A DNA stretch of 11,047 bases, taken from positions 1 through 11,047 of the forward strand of contig CALISH010000152.1 in NCBI GenBank assembly GCA_938041275.1, written 5' to 3'. The notes beneath the pieces are model-generated. The model saw nothing but the letters and a program-made list of their open reading frames with translations. It ran no database searches and was not told the DNA's origin. Of the stretch, positions 1-6,520 are shown piece after piece. How positions within the stretch are numbered: position 1 is the stretch's first letter; every line of letters begins with the position of its first letter. Source of the stretch: an uncultured Solobacterium sp. (lineage in GTDB: Bacteria; Bacillota_I; Bacilli_A; Erysipelotrichales; Erysipelotrichaceae). The translations under genes were made by a program, and so were the position numbers.

Positions 1-1359
1 GACTTAATTGTTTCGCATGCAAAGAATACAGGATTTGTATTTCAAGGCTCAGAAATTTATGGTGGTTTAAGTAATACTTGGGACTTTGGTCCTTTAGGCG
101 TTAACTTGAAAGATAACATCAAGCGTGCGTGGCAAAAGAAGTTTATACAAGAAGACCCAAACAATGAAGAGATTCAAGCAGCAATCTTAATGAATCCTAA
201 GGTTTGGGAAGCATCAGGACACTTAAAGGGTTTCTCTGATCCTTTAATGGACTGCAAGCAGTGTCATACAAGACACCGTGCTGACCAGTTAATTGAATCC
301 TTCTCCAATGGAACAGTTAATCCAGAAGGTTGGAGCAATGAACAGATGGAACAGTACATCAAGGATAATAACGTTCCATGTCCTGATTGTGGTGGACATA
401 ACTTTACATCTATTCGTCAGTTTAACTTGATGTTTAAGACATTCCAAGGAACATTAGAAGATTCTAAGAATACAATTTATCTAAGACCTGAAACAGCACA
501 GGGTATGTTTGTGGATTTCAAACAAGTGGCTCGTGCATATCGTAAGAAGTTACCATTTGGTATCTGCCAAATTGGTAAGTCCTTCCGTAATGAAATTACT
601 CCAGGTAACTTTATCTTCCGTACACGTGAATTTGAACAGATGGAAATGGAATTCTTCTGTAAGCCAGGTACAGATGATGAGTGGTTCCCATATTGGCGTA
701 ACTTCTGCATGGATTGGATTGTGAAACTAGGTGGAAATCCAGAAAACTTACGTTTCAGAGACCACGAGAAGGAAGAATTATCATTCTACTCAAAGGGCAC
801 AACAGATATTGAATATAAGTTCCCATGGGGTTGGGGTGAAGTTTGGGGTATCGCAGACCGTACAGACTACGACCTAACACAACACCAGAATACATCTGGT
901 AAGGATTTAACTTACTTAGATCCAATTACAAATGAGAAGTATCTTCCATATGTAGTGGAACCAGCTGTAGGTGTTGAACGTTTATTCTTCATGTTCTTTA
1001 CAGACGCATATGATGAAGAAACACTTGAGAATGGTGAAACACGTGTAGTAATGCGCTTTAACCCAGTATTAGCACCTGTAAAGGCCGCAATCTTACCGCT
1101 CCGTAAGAAGTACGCTGAAAAGGCAGAGGAGATTCGTCATGAATTATCTTATGACTTTGCAGTGACATATGATGAAGCAGGTTCTATTGGTAAGCGTTAC
1201 CGTCGTCAAGACGAAGTTGGCACACCATTCTGTATCACAATTGATGAACAGACAATGGAAGATGGTACAGTAACAATTCGTTACCGTGATTCCATGGAAC
1301 AGGAACGTATGACAGTCGAAGAAGTACGTAACAAGATTTGTAAGGAAATTCGTTTCTAA
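1..1359 (+). CDS. glyS: Glycyl-tRNA synthetase, alpha2 (single-chain) type, 5'-partial
   Basis: The enzyme charges tRNA-Gly with glycine using ATP, in the cytoplasm. The frame is open from base 1, and the first visible residues already contain the family's N-terminal motif (GSEIYGGLSNTWDFGPLG), so only a few residues should be missing. The TTG at 106 is therefore internal, not a start. The visible part is 452 residues, close to the usual length of about 460. In visible numbering there are two Cys pairs (85/88 and 127/130) of the zinc-binding insertion, the RPETAQG strand at 162-168, class II motif 2 at about 195-218 (FRNEITPGNF, then FRTREFEQMEMEFF), the glycine-pocket segment WGWGEVWGIADRTDYDL at about 276-292, motif 3 (EPAVGVERLFF) at 320-330, and a C-terminal anticodon-binding domain from about 354. 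This is the eukaryote/Mollicute-like form, unrelated to the GlyQ/GlyS tetramer of Bacillus. It heads the visible part of the dnaG-rpoD operon, with a 12-nt gap to dnaG. Any promoter or T-box leader lies outside the window. Confidence 0.97.
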   Translation, partial: DLIVSHAKNTGFVFQGSEIYGGLSNTWDFGPLGVNLKDNIKRAWQKKFIQEDPNNEEIQAAILMNPKVWEASGHLKGFSDPLMDCKQCHTRHRADQLIESFSNGTVNPEGWSNEQMEQYIKDNNVPCPDCGGHNFTSIRQFNLMFKTFQGTLEDSKNTIYLRPETAQGMFVDFKQVARAYRKKLPFGICQIGKSFRNEITPGNFIFRTREFEQMEMEFFCKPGTDDEWFPYWRNFCMDWIVKLGGNPENLRFRDHEKEELSFYSKGTTDIEYKFPWGWGEVWGIADRTDYDLTQHQNTSGKDLTYLDPITNEKYLPYVVEPAVGVERLFFMFFTDAYDEETLENGETRVVMRFNPVLAPVKAAILPLRKKYAEKAEEIRHELSYDFAVTYDEAGSIGKRYRRQDEVGTPFCITIDEQTMEDGTVTIRYRDSMEQERMTVEEVRNKICKEIRF

Positions 1360-1371
1360 GAAGGAGGGAAT

Positions 1372-3132
1372 ATGGCAAAGATTAGTGATCATGATATAAA
1401 TGCCATTCGTGAAAAAGCGGATATTGTCGATGTCATCGGTCACTATATTCAGGTTCATCGCAAAGGAAATTCGTATGTAGCGATTTGTCCTTTCCATGAT
1501 GATCATGATCCATCGATGTCTATTTCTCCAGAAAAGAAAATCTATAAATGTTTTGTATGTGGTAGTGGTGGTAATGTGTATACATTCGTACAAAACTACG
1601 AAAATATCACATTCCCTGAAGCCGTTGGTAGAGTTGCCTCTTTGATTAACTATCCTTTACAGGTTGATGTTGATATTGAGCAGAGAACTAGTAAGGATCC
1701 TCATAAAGAAGCACTGTACAATGTTATGAATGCGGCGATTCAGTATATGATGTATCAACTCGATACACCAGAAGCCGCAAATGAAAAGAAGTATCTTGAA
1801 AAGCGTGGGATGACTACTGATTTAATTCGTGAGTTTCAGATTGGCTATAACCCAAATCAGACAGCGCTATATCACTTTTTACATGCTAAGGGCTTTAGTG
1901 ATGCGGATATGAATCGTGCGAATTTAATACGTATCAATGAGTCTGGTATCCATGATACCTTTGCTGGTCGTATTACCTTCCCAATTCATGATCAATATGG
2001 TAATCCGATTGGATTTAGCGCACGTATTTTAGATCCAAATAATCCTTCCAAATATATCAATACAAACGAAACAGATATCTTTACCAAAGGTGATATTGTA
2101 TATAACTATCATCGTGCAAAGGGTGTTGCTCGTAAGGAAGGAAAGATTTACGTATGTGAAGGTGTAACAGATGTGATTGCTTTTGCTAAAGCTGGCATCT
2201 TCAATGCAGTATGTACACTTGGTACATCCTGTACAGAAAGACAGATTCATCTGTTAAAGAATATCGCTGCGAAGATTGTGTTTTGTTATGATGGTGACCG
2301 CGCTGGACAAGCTGCGACTTTACGTGCAGTACATATGGCAAGAAATGCAGGTTGCGATGTATCGGTCATTCGCAATCTGACAGGAAAAGATCCAGATGAA
2401 CTTGTACGTGAACAGGGAGCAGAAGGTTTAAAGAGTGTCCTCAAAGATGAAGTTACTTGGATGGAGTTTGTGATTGAGTATCAAGTTTCACAGACAAATC
2501 TAAATAACTACTCAGATAAAAAAGAATTGGTTCGCAAGGTACAAGCAGATATTGCGACATTACCTGATGAAGTAGACCGCCGCTACTTTACACAGCAATT
2601 GGCGGAAATGACACATATGCCAGTTGACTATGTGCCACAAACAGTAAATCAACCAATCAATCAAACCGTACAGAAGAAACTAACAATTCCAGATGGTTCA
2701 CTCGATGCGGAAGATTTAATATTGATGATGATGTTGAAGTCAGCTACCCATGCCCATACATTCGAAGTGGAGTTAGGGTATCTCAATGACAAGACACATA
2801 AGTTACTAGCAATGTTAATTATTGATGGTTTACATACATTGCAAGATGCTGATCCAAGCCATTTAATTGACCGTACGGATAAGCAAGAAGTAAAGGATTT
2901 ACTAACAAGACTGGTATCCATGCCTGCATATGATATCGACTATGACGAAGCAGTCCTAAAAGGGGCCATTCGCAAGGTAAAAATTACAACATTGCAGAAG
3001 GAGAGAGATGCGTATTACGAACAACTCTCACAAGCTGGTCTTAACGATATGAGTCAAAAGGTACTTATGGAAAAATACCAAAAGTGCATTCAAGAACTGA
3101 GGAGGTATCTCGATGAAGAAGGAAACAAGTAA
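1372..3132 (+). CDS. dnaG: DNA primase
   Basis: DnaG makes the RNA primers for lagging-strand and restart synthesis, working with the replicative helicase. The 586-residue protein has the expected three parts. The N-terminal CHC2 zinc finger uses C39, H42, C60 and C63 (CPFHDDHDPS, then YKCFVCGSGGN). The RNA polymerase/TOPRIM core carries FAGRITFPIHDQYGNPIGFS at about 198-217, the acidic residue E263 in CEGVTD with D267, and the metal-binding D307/D309 in YDGDRAG. The C-terminal helicase-interacting region, from about 430, is much less conserved, as usual. The ATG at 1372 follows a strong AAGGAGG (1361-1367) with a short 4-nt spacer. The gene sits 12 nt after glyS, and its last 20 nt overlap the start of rpoD, which suggests coupled translation of primase and sigma factor. 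Nothing appears broken. Confidence 0.98.
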   Translation: MAKISDHDINAIREKADIVDVIGHYIQVHRKGNSYVAICPFHDDHDPSMSISPEKKIYKCFVCGSGGNVYTFVQNYENITFPEAVGRVASLINYPLQVDVDIEQRTSKDPHKEALYNVMNAAIQYMMYQLDTPEAANEKKYLEKRGMTTDLIREFQIGYNPNQTALYHFLHAKGFSDADMNRANLIRINESGIHDTFAGRITFPIHDQYGNPIGFSARILDPNNPSKYINTNETDIFTKGDIVYNYHRAKGVARKEGKIYVCEGVTDVIAFAKAGIFNAVCTLGTSCTERQIHLLKNIAAKIVFCYDGDRAGQAATLRAVHMARNAGCDVSVIRNLTGKDPDELVREQGAEGLKSVLKDEVTWMEFVIEYQVSQTNLNNYSDKKELVRKVQADIATLPDEVDRRYFTQQLAEMTHMPVDYVPQTVNQPINQTVQKKLTIPDGSLDAEDLILMMMLKSATHAHTFEVELGYLNDKTHKLLAMLIIDGLHTLQDADPSHLIDRTDKQEVKDLLTRLVSMPAYDIDYDEAVLKGAIRKVKITTLQKERDAYYEQLSQAGLNDMSQKVLMEKYQKCIQELRRYLDEEGNK

Positions 3133-4516
3133 AACTACGAAAGCTTCAAAGAAAGAAAAAGAGGAAGTTGTAGTAGAAAAAGCAACTTCCAAAAAGACAA
3201 AGGGAGTTGAAACTGAAGAAAAAACTCCTAAGAAGACAAAAGAAGTGAAAGAGAAAAAAACAAAAGTGAAAGACGACAAGAAAGACACAAAAGAAATTGA
3301 AACATACAAGCGTTCAGGCAAGGTAAAAGAATTAAAGAACCTTGATGAACTCAAAGAAGATTATAAGGAAATTGCGAAGAAGAACGGTTCTATTGCACAG
3401 AAGGATGTCATGTCATCCTTAGAGCATTTAGATATGTCTGATGATGATATGGATGAACTTTGGGATTGGTTCAATACAGAGAATATTCAAATTGTTGAAG
3501 ACGATGATATTGAAGAACTCACCGCTACAGATGACGATGATCTAGACTTACTAGACGATGACGTTGATGATGTAGAAGATGAAGATGATGACAATAAAGA
3601 TCCTGATCTTGATGACGATGATGAAGAAAAACCTTTATCTAGTCTACTTGACTTATCATCATTCTCTACAGGTGGTAATGTACAGTTAAATGACCCTGTT
3701 AAGATGTACTTAAAGGAAATTGGACGTGTACCACTCTTAAAGCCAGAAGATGAACCTGAGATTGCAAAACGTATTGAAGAGGGCGATGAAGAAGCCAGAA
3801 ATATCTTAATCTCCAGTAACTTACGTTTAGTTGTATCTATCGCTAAGAAATATGTTGGTAGAGGCATGTTATTCCTAGATCTAATCCAGGAAGGTAACAT
3901 GGGTCTTGTAAAGGCAGTTGAAAAGTTCGACTATACTAAGGGGTTCAAGTTCTCTACATACGCTACATGGTGGATTCGTCAGGCCATTACACGTGCGATT
4001 GCAGACCAAGCTAGAACAATTCGTATTCCAGTACACATGGTAGAAACAATCAATAAGTTAACACGTGTACAGCGTCAATTGGTGCAGGAATTAGGACGTG
4101 ATCCTTCAGCAGAAGAAATCAGCCAACGTATGGAAGGTATCTCTCCTGAAAAGGTAAGAGAAATCCAAAAGATTGCCTTAGAACCTGTATCACTTGAAAC
4201 ACCAATTGGTGAAGAGGATGATTCTCACTTAGGTGACTTTATTGAAGATAAGGAAGCACTCAGTCCTGATCAATACGCAAGTAATCAGTTATTGAAGGAT
4301 GAAATCAATAGCGTTCTCAGTGGTCTAACAGAACGTGAAGAAAAGGTATTACGCTTACGTTTTGGGTTATATGATGGACGTACACGTACACTGGAAGAGG
4401 TAGGACGTGAATTCAACGTTACACGTGAACGTATTCGTCAGATTGAAGCAAAAGCACTACGTAAATTGAAACATCCATCACGCTCAAAGAGATTAAAGGA
4501 TTTCTTTGACAAATAA
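3113..4516 (+). CDS. rpoD: Primary (housekeeping) sigma factor, SigA/RpoD, with long charged N-terminus
   Basis: This is the vegetative sigma-70 factor that directs RNA polymerase to -10/-35 promoters. From about residue 193 it follows SigA closely: region 1.2 (NDPVKMYLKEIGRVPLL), region 2 with RLVVSIAKKYVGRGMLFLDL and the -10-recognising YATWWIRQAITRAIADQAR (about 283-301), region 3 (about 303-375), and region 4.2 with its helix-turn-helix TLEEVGREFNVTRERIRQIE (426-445), ending HPSRSKRLKDFFDK. At 467 residues it is about 95 longer than B. subtilis SigA. The excess is N-terminal: residues 1-70 hold 25 lysines; a region 1.1-like stretch spans about 73-128; then an acidic linker at 129-172 has 30 Asp/Glu out of 44. 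The ATG at 3113 lies inside the end of dnaG and has a near-perfect site, GAGGAGGT (3099-3106), 6 nt upstream. This supports translation of the whole extension. The trmK frame follows at once. Confidence 0.98.
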   Translation: MKKETSKTTKASKKEKEEVVVEKATSKKTKGVETEEKTPKKTKEVKEKKTKVKDDKKDTKEIETYKRSGKVKELKNLDELKEDYKEIAKKNGSIAQKDVMSSLEHLDMSDDDMDELWDWFNTENIQIVEDDDIEELTATDDDDLDLLDDDVDDVEDEDDDNKDPDLDDDDEEKPLSSLLDLSSFSTGGNVQLNDPVKMYLKEIGRVPLLKPEDEPEIAKRIEEGDEEARNILISSNLRLVVSIAKKYVGRGMLFLDLIQEGNMGLVKAVEKFDYTKGFKFSTYATWWIRQAITRAIADQARTIRIPVHMVETINKLTRVQRQLVQELGRDPSAEEISQRMEGISPEKVREIQKIALEPVSLETPIGEEDDSHLGDFIEDKEALSPDQYASNQLLKDEINSVLSGLTEREEKVLRLRFGLYDGRTRTLEEVGREFNVTRERIRQIEAKALRKLKHPSRSKRLKDFFDK

Positions 4517-4517
4517 G

Positions 4518-5177
4518 ATGAATTTACGTATCCAGAAAATTGCGGATATGATAAACAAAGGCGTGGTCTTGGCAGATATTGGTACAGACCATGCCTTTCT
4601 TCCTATCCTAGCAATCAAACATAAAAAGGTACAAAAAGCCTACGCTTGTGATATTGCAAAGGGACCATTAGAGATTGCTAAACGCAATATCCAAGCGGAG
4701 AACCTTGATGGCCAAATTGAAACAATCTTGTCCAATGGATTTGACCATGTACCGCAAGACGTTGATGTTGTGGTGATTGCAGGTATGGGCTACTATACTG
4801 CAAAAGATATCCTAGAAGCTGCAGGGGAAAAACGTTTACGTACATGTAAACAACTGATTGTAGAAGTCAATCGTAAACCAGAGCTATTACGTAAATGGAT
4901 TAGTGATCATCACTATACGATTGATCAAGAAGAGTTAATTACAGAGCGTGATTTTGATTATATTGCAATTAGTTTTACCACAGATTATCATGAATCATAT
5001 CGTGATGATGAGATTCTCTGTGGAGTTTATCTCCAACAAAAAAAGGGGAAAGAATATCTTTCCTATTGTGATCGACAGATAGCCTTTATTGATGGGGTTT
5101 TAGCAAAATATCCACATGATGATGACTATCGTAAAGAATTATCACAACAAAAGAAATATTGGTTAGAGGCAAAATAA
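4518..5177 (+). CDS. trmK: tRNA (adenine(22)-N1)-methyltransferase
   Basis: TrmK transfers a methyl group from S-adenosylmethionine to N1 of A22 in tRNAs. From the ATG at 4518 the protein has 219 residues, normal for the family. SAM-binding motif I is ADIGTDHAFLPI (19-30); the following acidic strand end is D45 (YACDIAKGPLEIAKRN). LSNGF (71-75) and the VVVIAGMG strand (84-91) complete a Rossmann fold, and the C-terminus is helical. Where I expect GMGG, this protein has GMGY, a small departure. The start is uncertain. ATG 4518 comes one base after the rpoD stop, has no good ribosome site and would rely on reinitiation. An in-frame TTG at 4506 has AAAGGA (4495-4500) 5 nt upstream and would add four residues while overlapping rpoD by 11 nt. 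I prefer the ATG because homologues begin close to this motif. Position after rpoD matches the B. subtilis sigA-yqfN(trmK) order and, from memory, Mollicutes. No yqfO/NIF3-like gene follows. Confidence 0.93.
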   Translation: MNLRIQKIADMINKGVVLADIGTDHAFLPILAIKHKKVQKAYACDIAKGPLEIAKRNIQAENLDGQIETILSNGFDHVPQDVDVVVIAGMGYYTAKDILEAAGEKRLRTCKQLIVEVNRKPELLRKWISDHHYTIDQEELITERDFDYIAISFTTDYHESYRDDEILCGVYLQQKKGKEYLSYCDRQIAFIDGVLAKYPHDDDYRKELSQQKKYWLEAK

Positions 5178-5205
5178 AAACGCGGTTCCTAGAGCCACGT
5201 TTTTT
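5176..5205. terminator. Bidirectional rho-independent terminator shared by trmK and rpsT
   Basis: An A-tract, the stem ACGCGGTTC / GAGCCACGT with loop CTA, and a T-tract form an intrinsic terminator readable on both strands. On the + strand the stem has one C·A mismatch and one G·U pair. On the - strand the same two positions exchange roles, again giving one mismatch and one wobble. The trmK stop (5175-5177) lies in the left A-tract and the rpsT stop (5204-5206) in the right T-tract, so both genes end inside the element. Confidence 0.85.
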
Positions 5206-5470
5206 ATTTCTGAATGGAATTGACAGCCTTAGCGAGTCTTGACTTCTGACGAGCAGCATAGTTGTTATTCTTGATATGAGATACAACTGCCTTGTCTAAG
5301 CACTTATTTGCTGTGTTGTAAGCAGCAGTAGCAGCTTCAACGTCCTTAGCTTCTACAGCTAAAAGAACCTTCTTGATTGCTGTCTTTAGTTCGCTCTTCT
5401 GTCCAGCCTTCGCATTCTGTCTTTTCAGATTAGTTAGTGCGCGCTTCTTCTGTGACTTGATATTTGCCAT
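5204..5470 (-). CDS. rpsT: 30S ribosomal protein S20
   Basis: S20 is a primary 16S rRNA-binding protein of the small subunit body. The 88-residue product has the family's usual size and composition: basic and almost wholly helical, opening MANIKSQKKRALTNLKRQNA, with the conserved KSELKTAIKK segment (about 25-34) and the C-terminal NNYAARQKSRLAKAVNSI. The start is secure: AGGAGG (5483-5478 on the - strand) lies 7 nt before the ATG. It is the only - strand gene in the window. It is convergent with trmK, sharing one terminator, and divergent from fmt, sharing a 111-nt promoter region, so it is probably transcribed alone. In B. subtilis, rpsT also lies close to lepA and hemW. Confidence 0.98.
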   Translation of the reverse strand: MANIKSQKKRALTNLKRQNAKAGQKSELKTAIKKVLLAVEAKDVEAATAAYNTANKCLDKAVVSHIKNNNYAARQKSRLAKAVNSIQK

Positions 5471-5503
5471 GAGTACACCTCCTGTCCACTTATTAGCATT
5501 AGG

Positions 5504-5532
5504 ATTATATCAAAGTGAAGTGTAAAATGCAA
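5504..5532 (-). promoter_or_regulatory. Sigma-A promoter of rpsT
   Basis: On the - strand there is a perfect TATAAT (5509-5504) preceded, after exactly 17 nt, by TTGCAT (5532-5527). Transcription would begin near 5497, giving a leader of about 27 nt that carries the AGGAGG site. The same -35 hexamer and spacing recur at rpsO. The -35 meets the -35 of the divergent fmt promoter at base 5532. Confidence 0.75.
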
Positions 5533-5560
5533 TGAAAACCCCAAAAAAGTAGGGTATAAT
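5532..5560 (+). promoter_or_regulatory. Sigma-A promoter of the fmt-lepA-hemW operon
   Basis: TATAAT at 5555-5560 is preceded after 17 nt by ATGAAA (5532-5537), which matches four of six bases of TTGACA. Transcription would start near 5567, so the ribosome site TGGAGGT (5568-5574) would sit almost at the 5' end of the message and the leader would be only about 15 nt. There is no room for a leader-based control element. Confidence 0.7.
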
Positions 5561-5581
5561 ATCACGGTGGAGGTATGAGAG

Positions 5582-6520
5582 ATGAAGCAGACACGAATTA
5601 TATTTTTTGGTACAACAGAATTTGCAAGCGGTATATTACAGACCTTAATCGATGAAGGATATAACGTCGTAGCCGTTGTTTCCCAACCAGATAAACCGGT
5701 TGGAAGAAAGCATACCATCCAAATAACACCAACACATGCTTTAGCTGATCAATATCAGATTCCAGTAATCCAACCTGATATCTTGAAGGAACATGTGGAC
5801 GATGTGTTACGATATGACCCAGAGTTAATCTTAACTTGTGCATATGGACAATTCGTACCAGTACGTATACTAGAATATCCACGTCTTGGTTGTATTAATG
5901 TACATCCATCACTATTACCAAAGTATCGTGGAGGTGCACCAATCCATCACGCAGTCATGGGTGGTGAAACAGAAACTGGTGTAAGTCTTATCCAAATGAC
6001 AAAAGCTATGGATGCTGGAGATATCTATGCTAGAGTTATAACACCACTTGGTAAAGATGAAACGATGGCAGAATTAAATCAGCGTTTACTAGTATTAAGC
6101 AAGCAATTAGTAAAGGATAATTTAGAAGATTACATTGCAGGTAAGCTAGTGGGAGAACCACAGGATGATAGTAAAGTAGTCCTAGGATTAAATATTACAA
6201 AGGAAGAAGAGAAGGTACATTTTGCAGTTGAAGATGTACAGACTCTTTATAACCACATTCGTGGTTTGATTGATTGGCCAATGCCATATGGTCTGGTTGA
6301 TGGAAAGCGCATCAAGTTCTGCAAAGTTAGAATGAGAAAAGAAGACCATCAATCAAAACCTGGAGAAATCTTAGGTTTTAAGAATCATGCGATGGAGGTC
6401 GCAAGCATTGGTGGTATTATCGAAGTTTATGAACTACAGCCAGAAGGCAAGAGCAGAATGACAGCAGATGCTTATGCCAATGGTGCAGGTAGAAATATGA
6501 TAGGGAAGGTATTTGAGTAA
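5582..6520 (+). CDS. fmt: Methionyl-tRNA formyltransferase
   Basis: Fmt formylates the amino group of Met on initiator tRNA using 10-formyltetrahydrofolate, producing fMet-tRNA for translation initiation. The 312 residues match the usual length. The N-terminal formyltransferase domain begins RIIFFGTTEFASGIL (5-19). It contains the folate/catalytic loop NVHPSLLPKYRGGAPI (106-121) with N106 and H108, and MDAGD (143-147) with D144, together the expected catalytic triad. The C-terminal tRNA-binding beta-barrel domain runs from about 205 to the end. The ATG at 5582 is fixed by TGGAGGT 7 nt upstream (last GG 8 nt from the ATG); another ATG at 5575 is out of frame. The gene is not next to def or priA, where it often lies in Firmicutes, but heads an operon with lepA and hemW. 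Its stop codon abuts the lepA ATG. Confidence 0.97.
   Translation: MKQTRIIFFGTTEFASGILQTLIDEGYNVVAVVSQPDKPVGRKHTIQITPTHALADQYQIPVIQPDILKEHVDDVLRYDPELILTCAYGQFVPVRILEYPRLGCINVHPSLLPKYRGGAPIHHAVMGGETETGVSLIQMTKAMDAGDIYARVITPLGKDETMAELNQRLLVLSKQLVKDNLEDYIAGKLVGEPQDDSKVVLGLNITKEEEKVHFAVEDVQTLYNHIRGLIDWPMPYGLVDGKRIKFCKVRMRKEDHQSKPGEILGFKNHAMEVASIGGIIEVYELQPEGKSRMTADAYANGAGRNMIGKVFE

Noticed and set aside
106..108. TTG as the start of glyS
   Set aside because: The frame is open to base 1 and the upstream residues contain the conserved GlyRS N-terminal motif, so this codon is an internal Leu.
1144..1593. 149-residue antisense open frame across the glyS-dnaG junction
   Set aside because: It lies opposite two well-conserved genes, has low-complexity Thr/Ile/Cys composition and no recognisable domain.
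3500..3640. GAT/GAC-rich stretch as a microsatellite or repeat element
   Set aside because: The bases vary at synonymous positions and stay in frame with rpoD; it is better explained as an acidic protein linker.
3487..3900. Serine-rich antisense open frame opposite rpoD
   Set aside because: It is the complement of the Asp-rich GAT/GAC run, with no ribosome site or recognisable domain.
5537..5554. ACCC...GGGT inverted repeat between the rpsT and fmt promoters
   Set aside because: Only four base pairs around a 10-nt A-rich spacer; too weak to call an operator.
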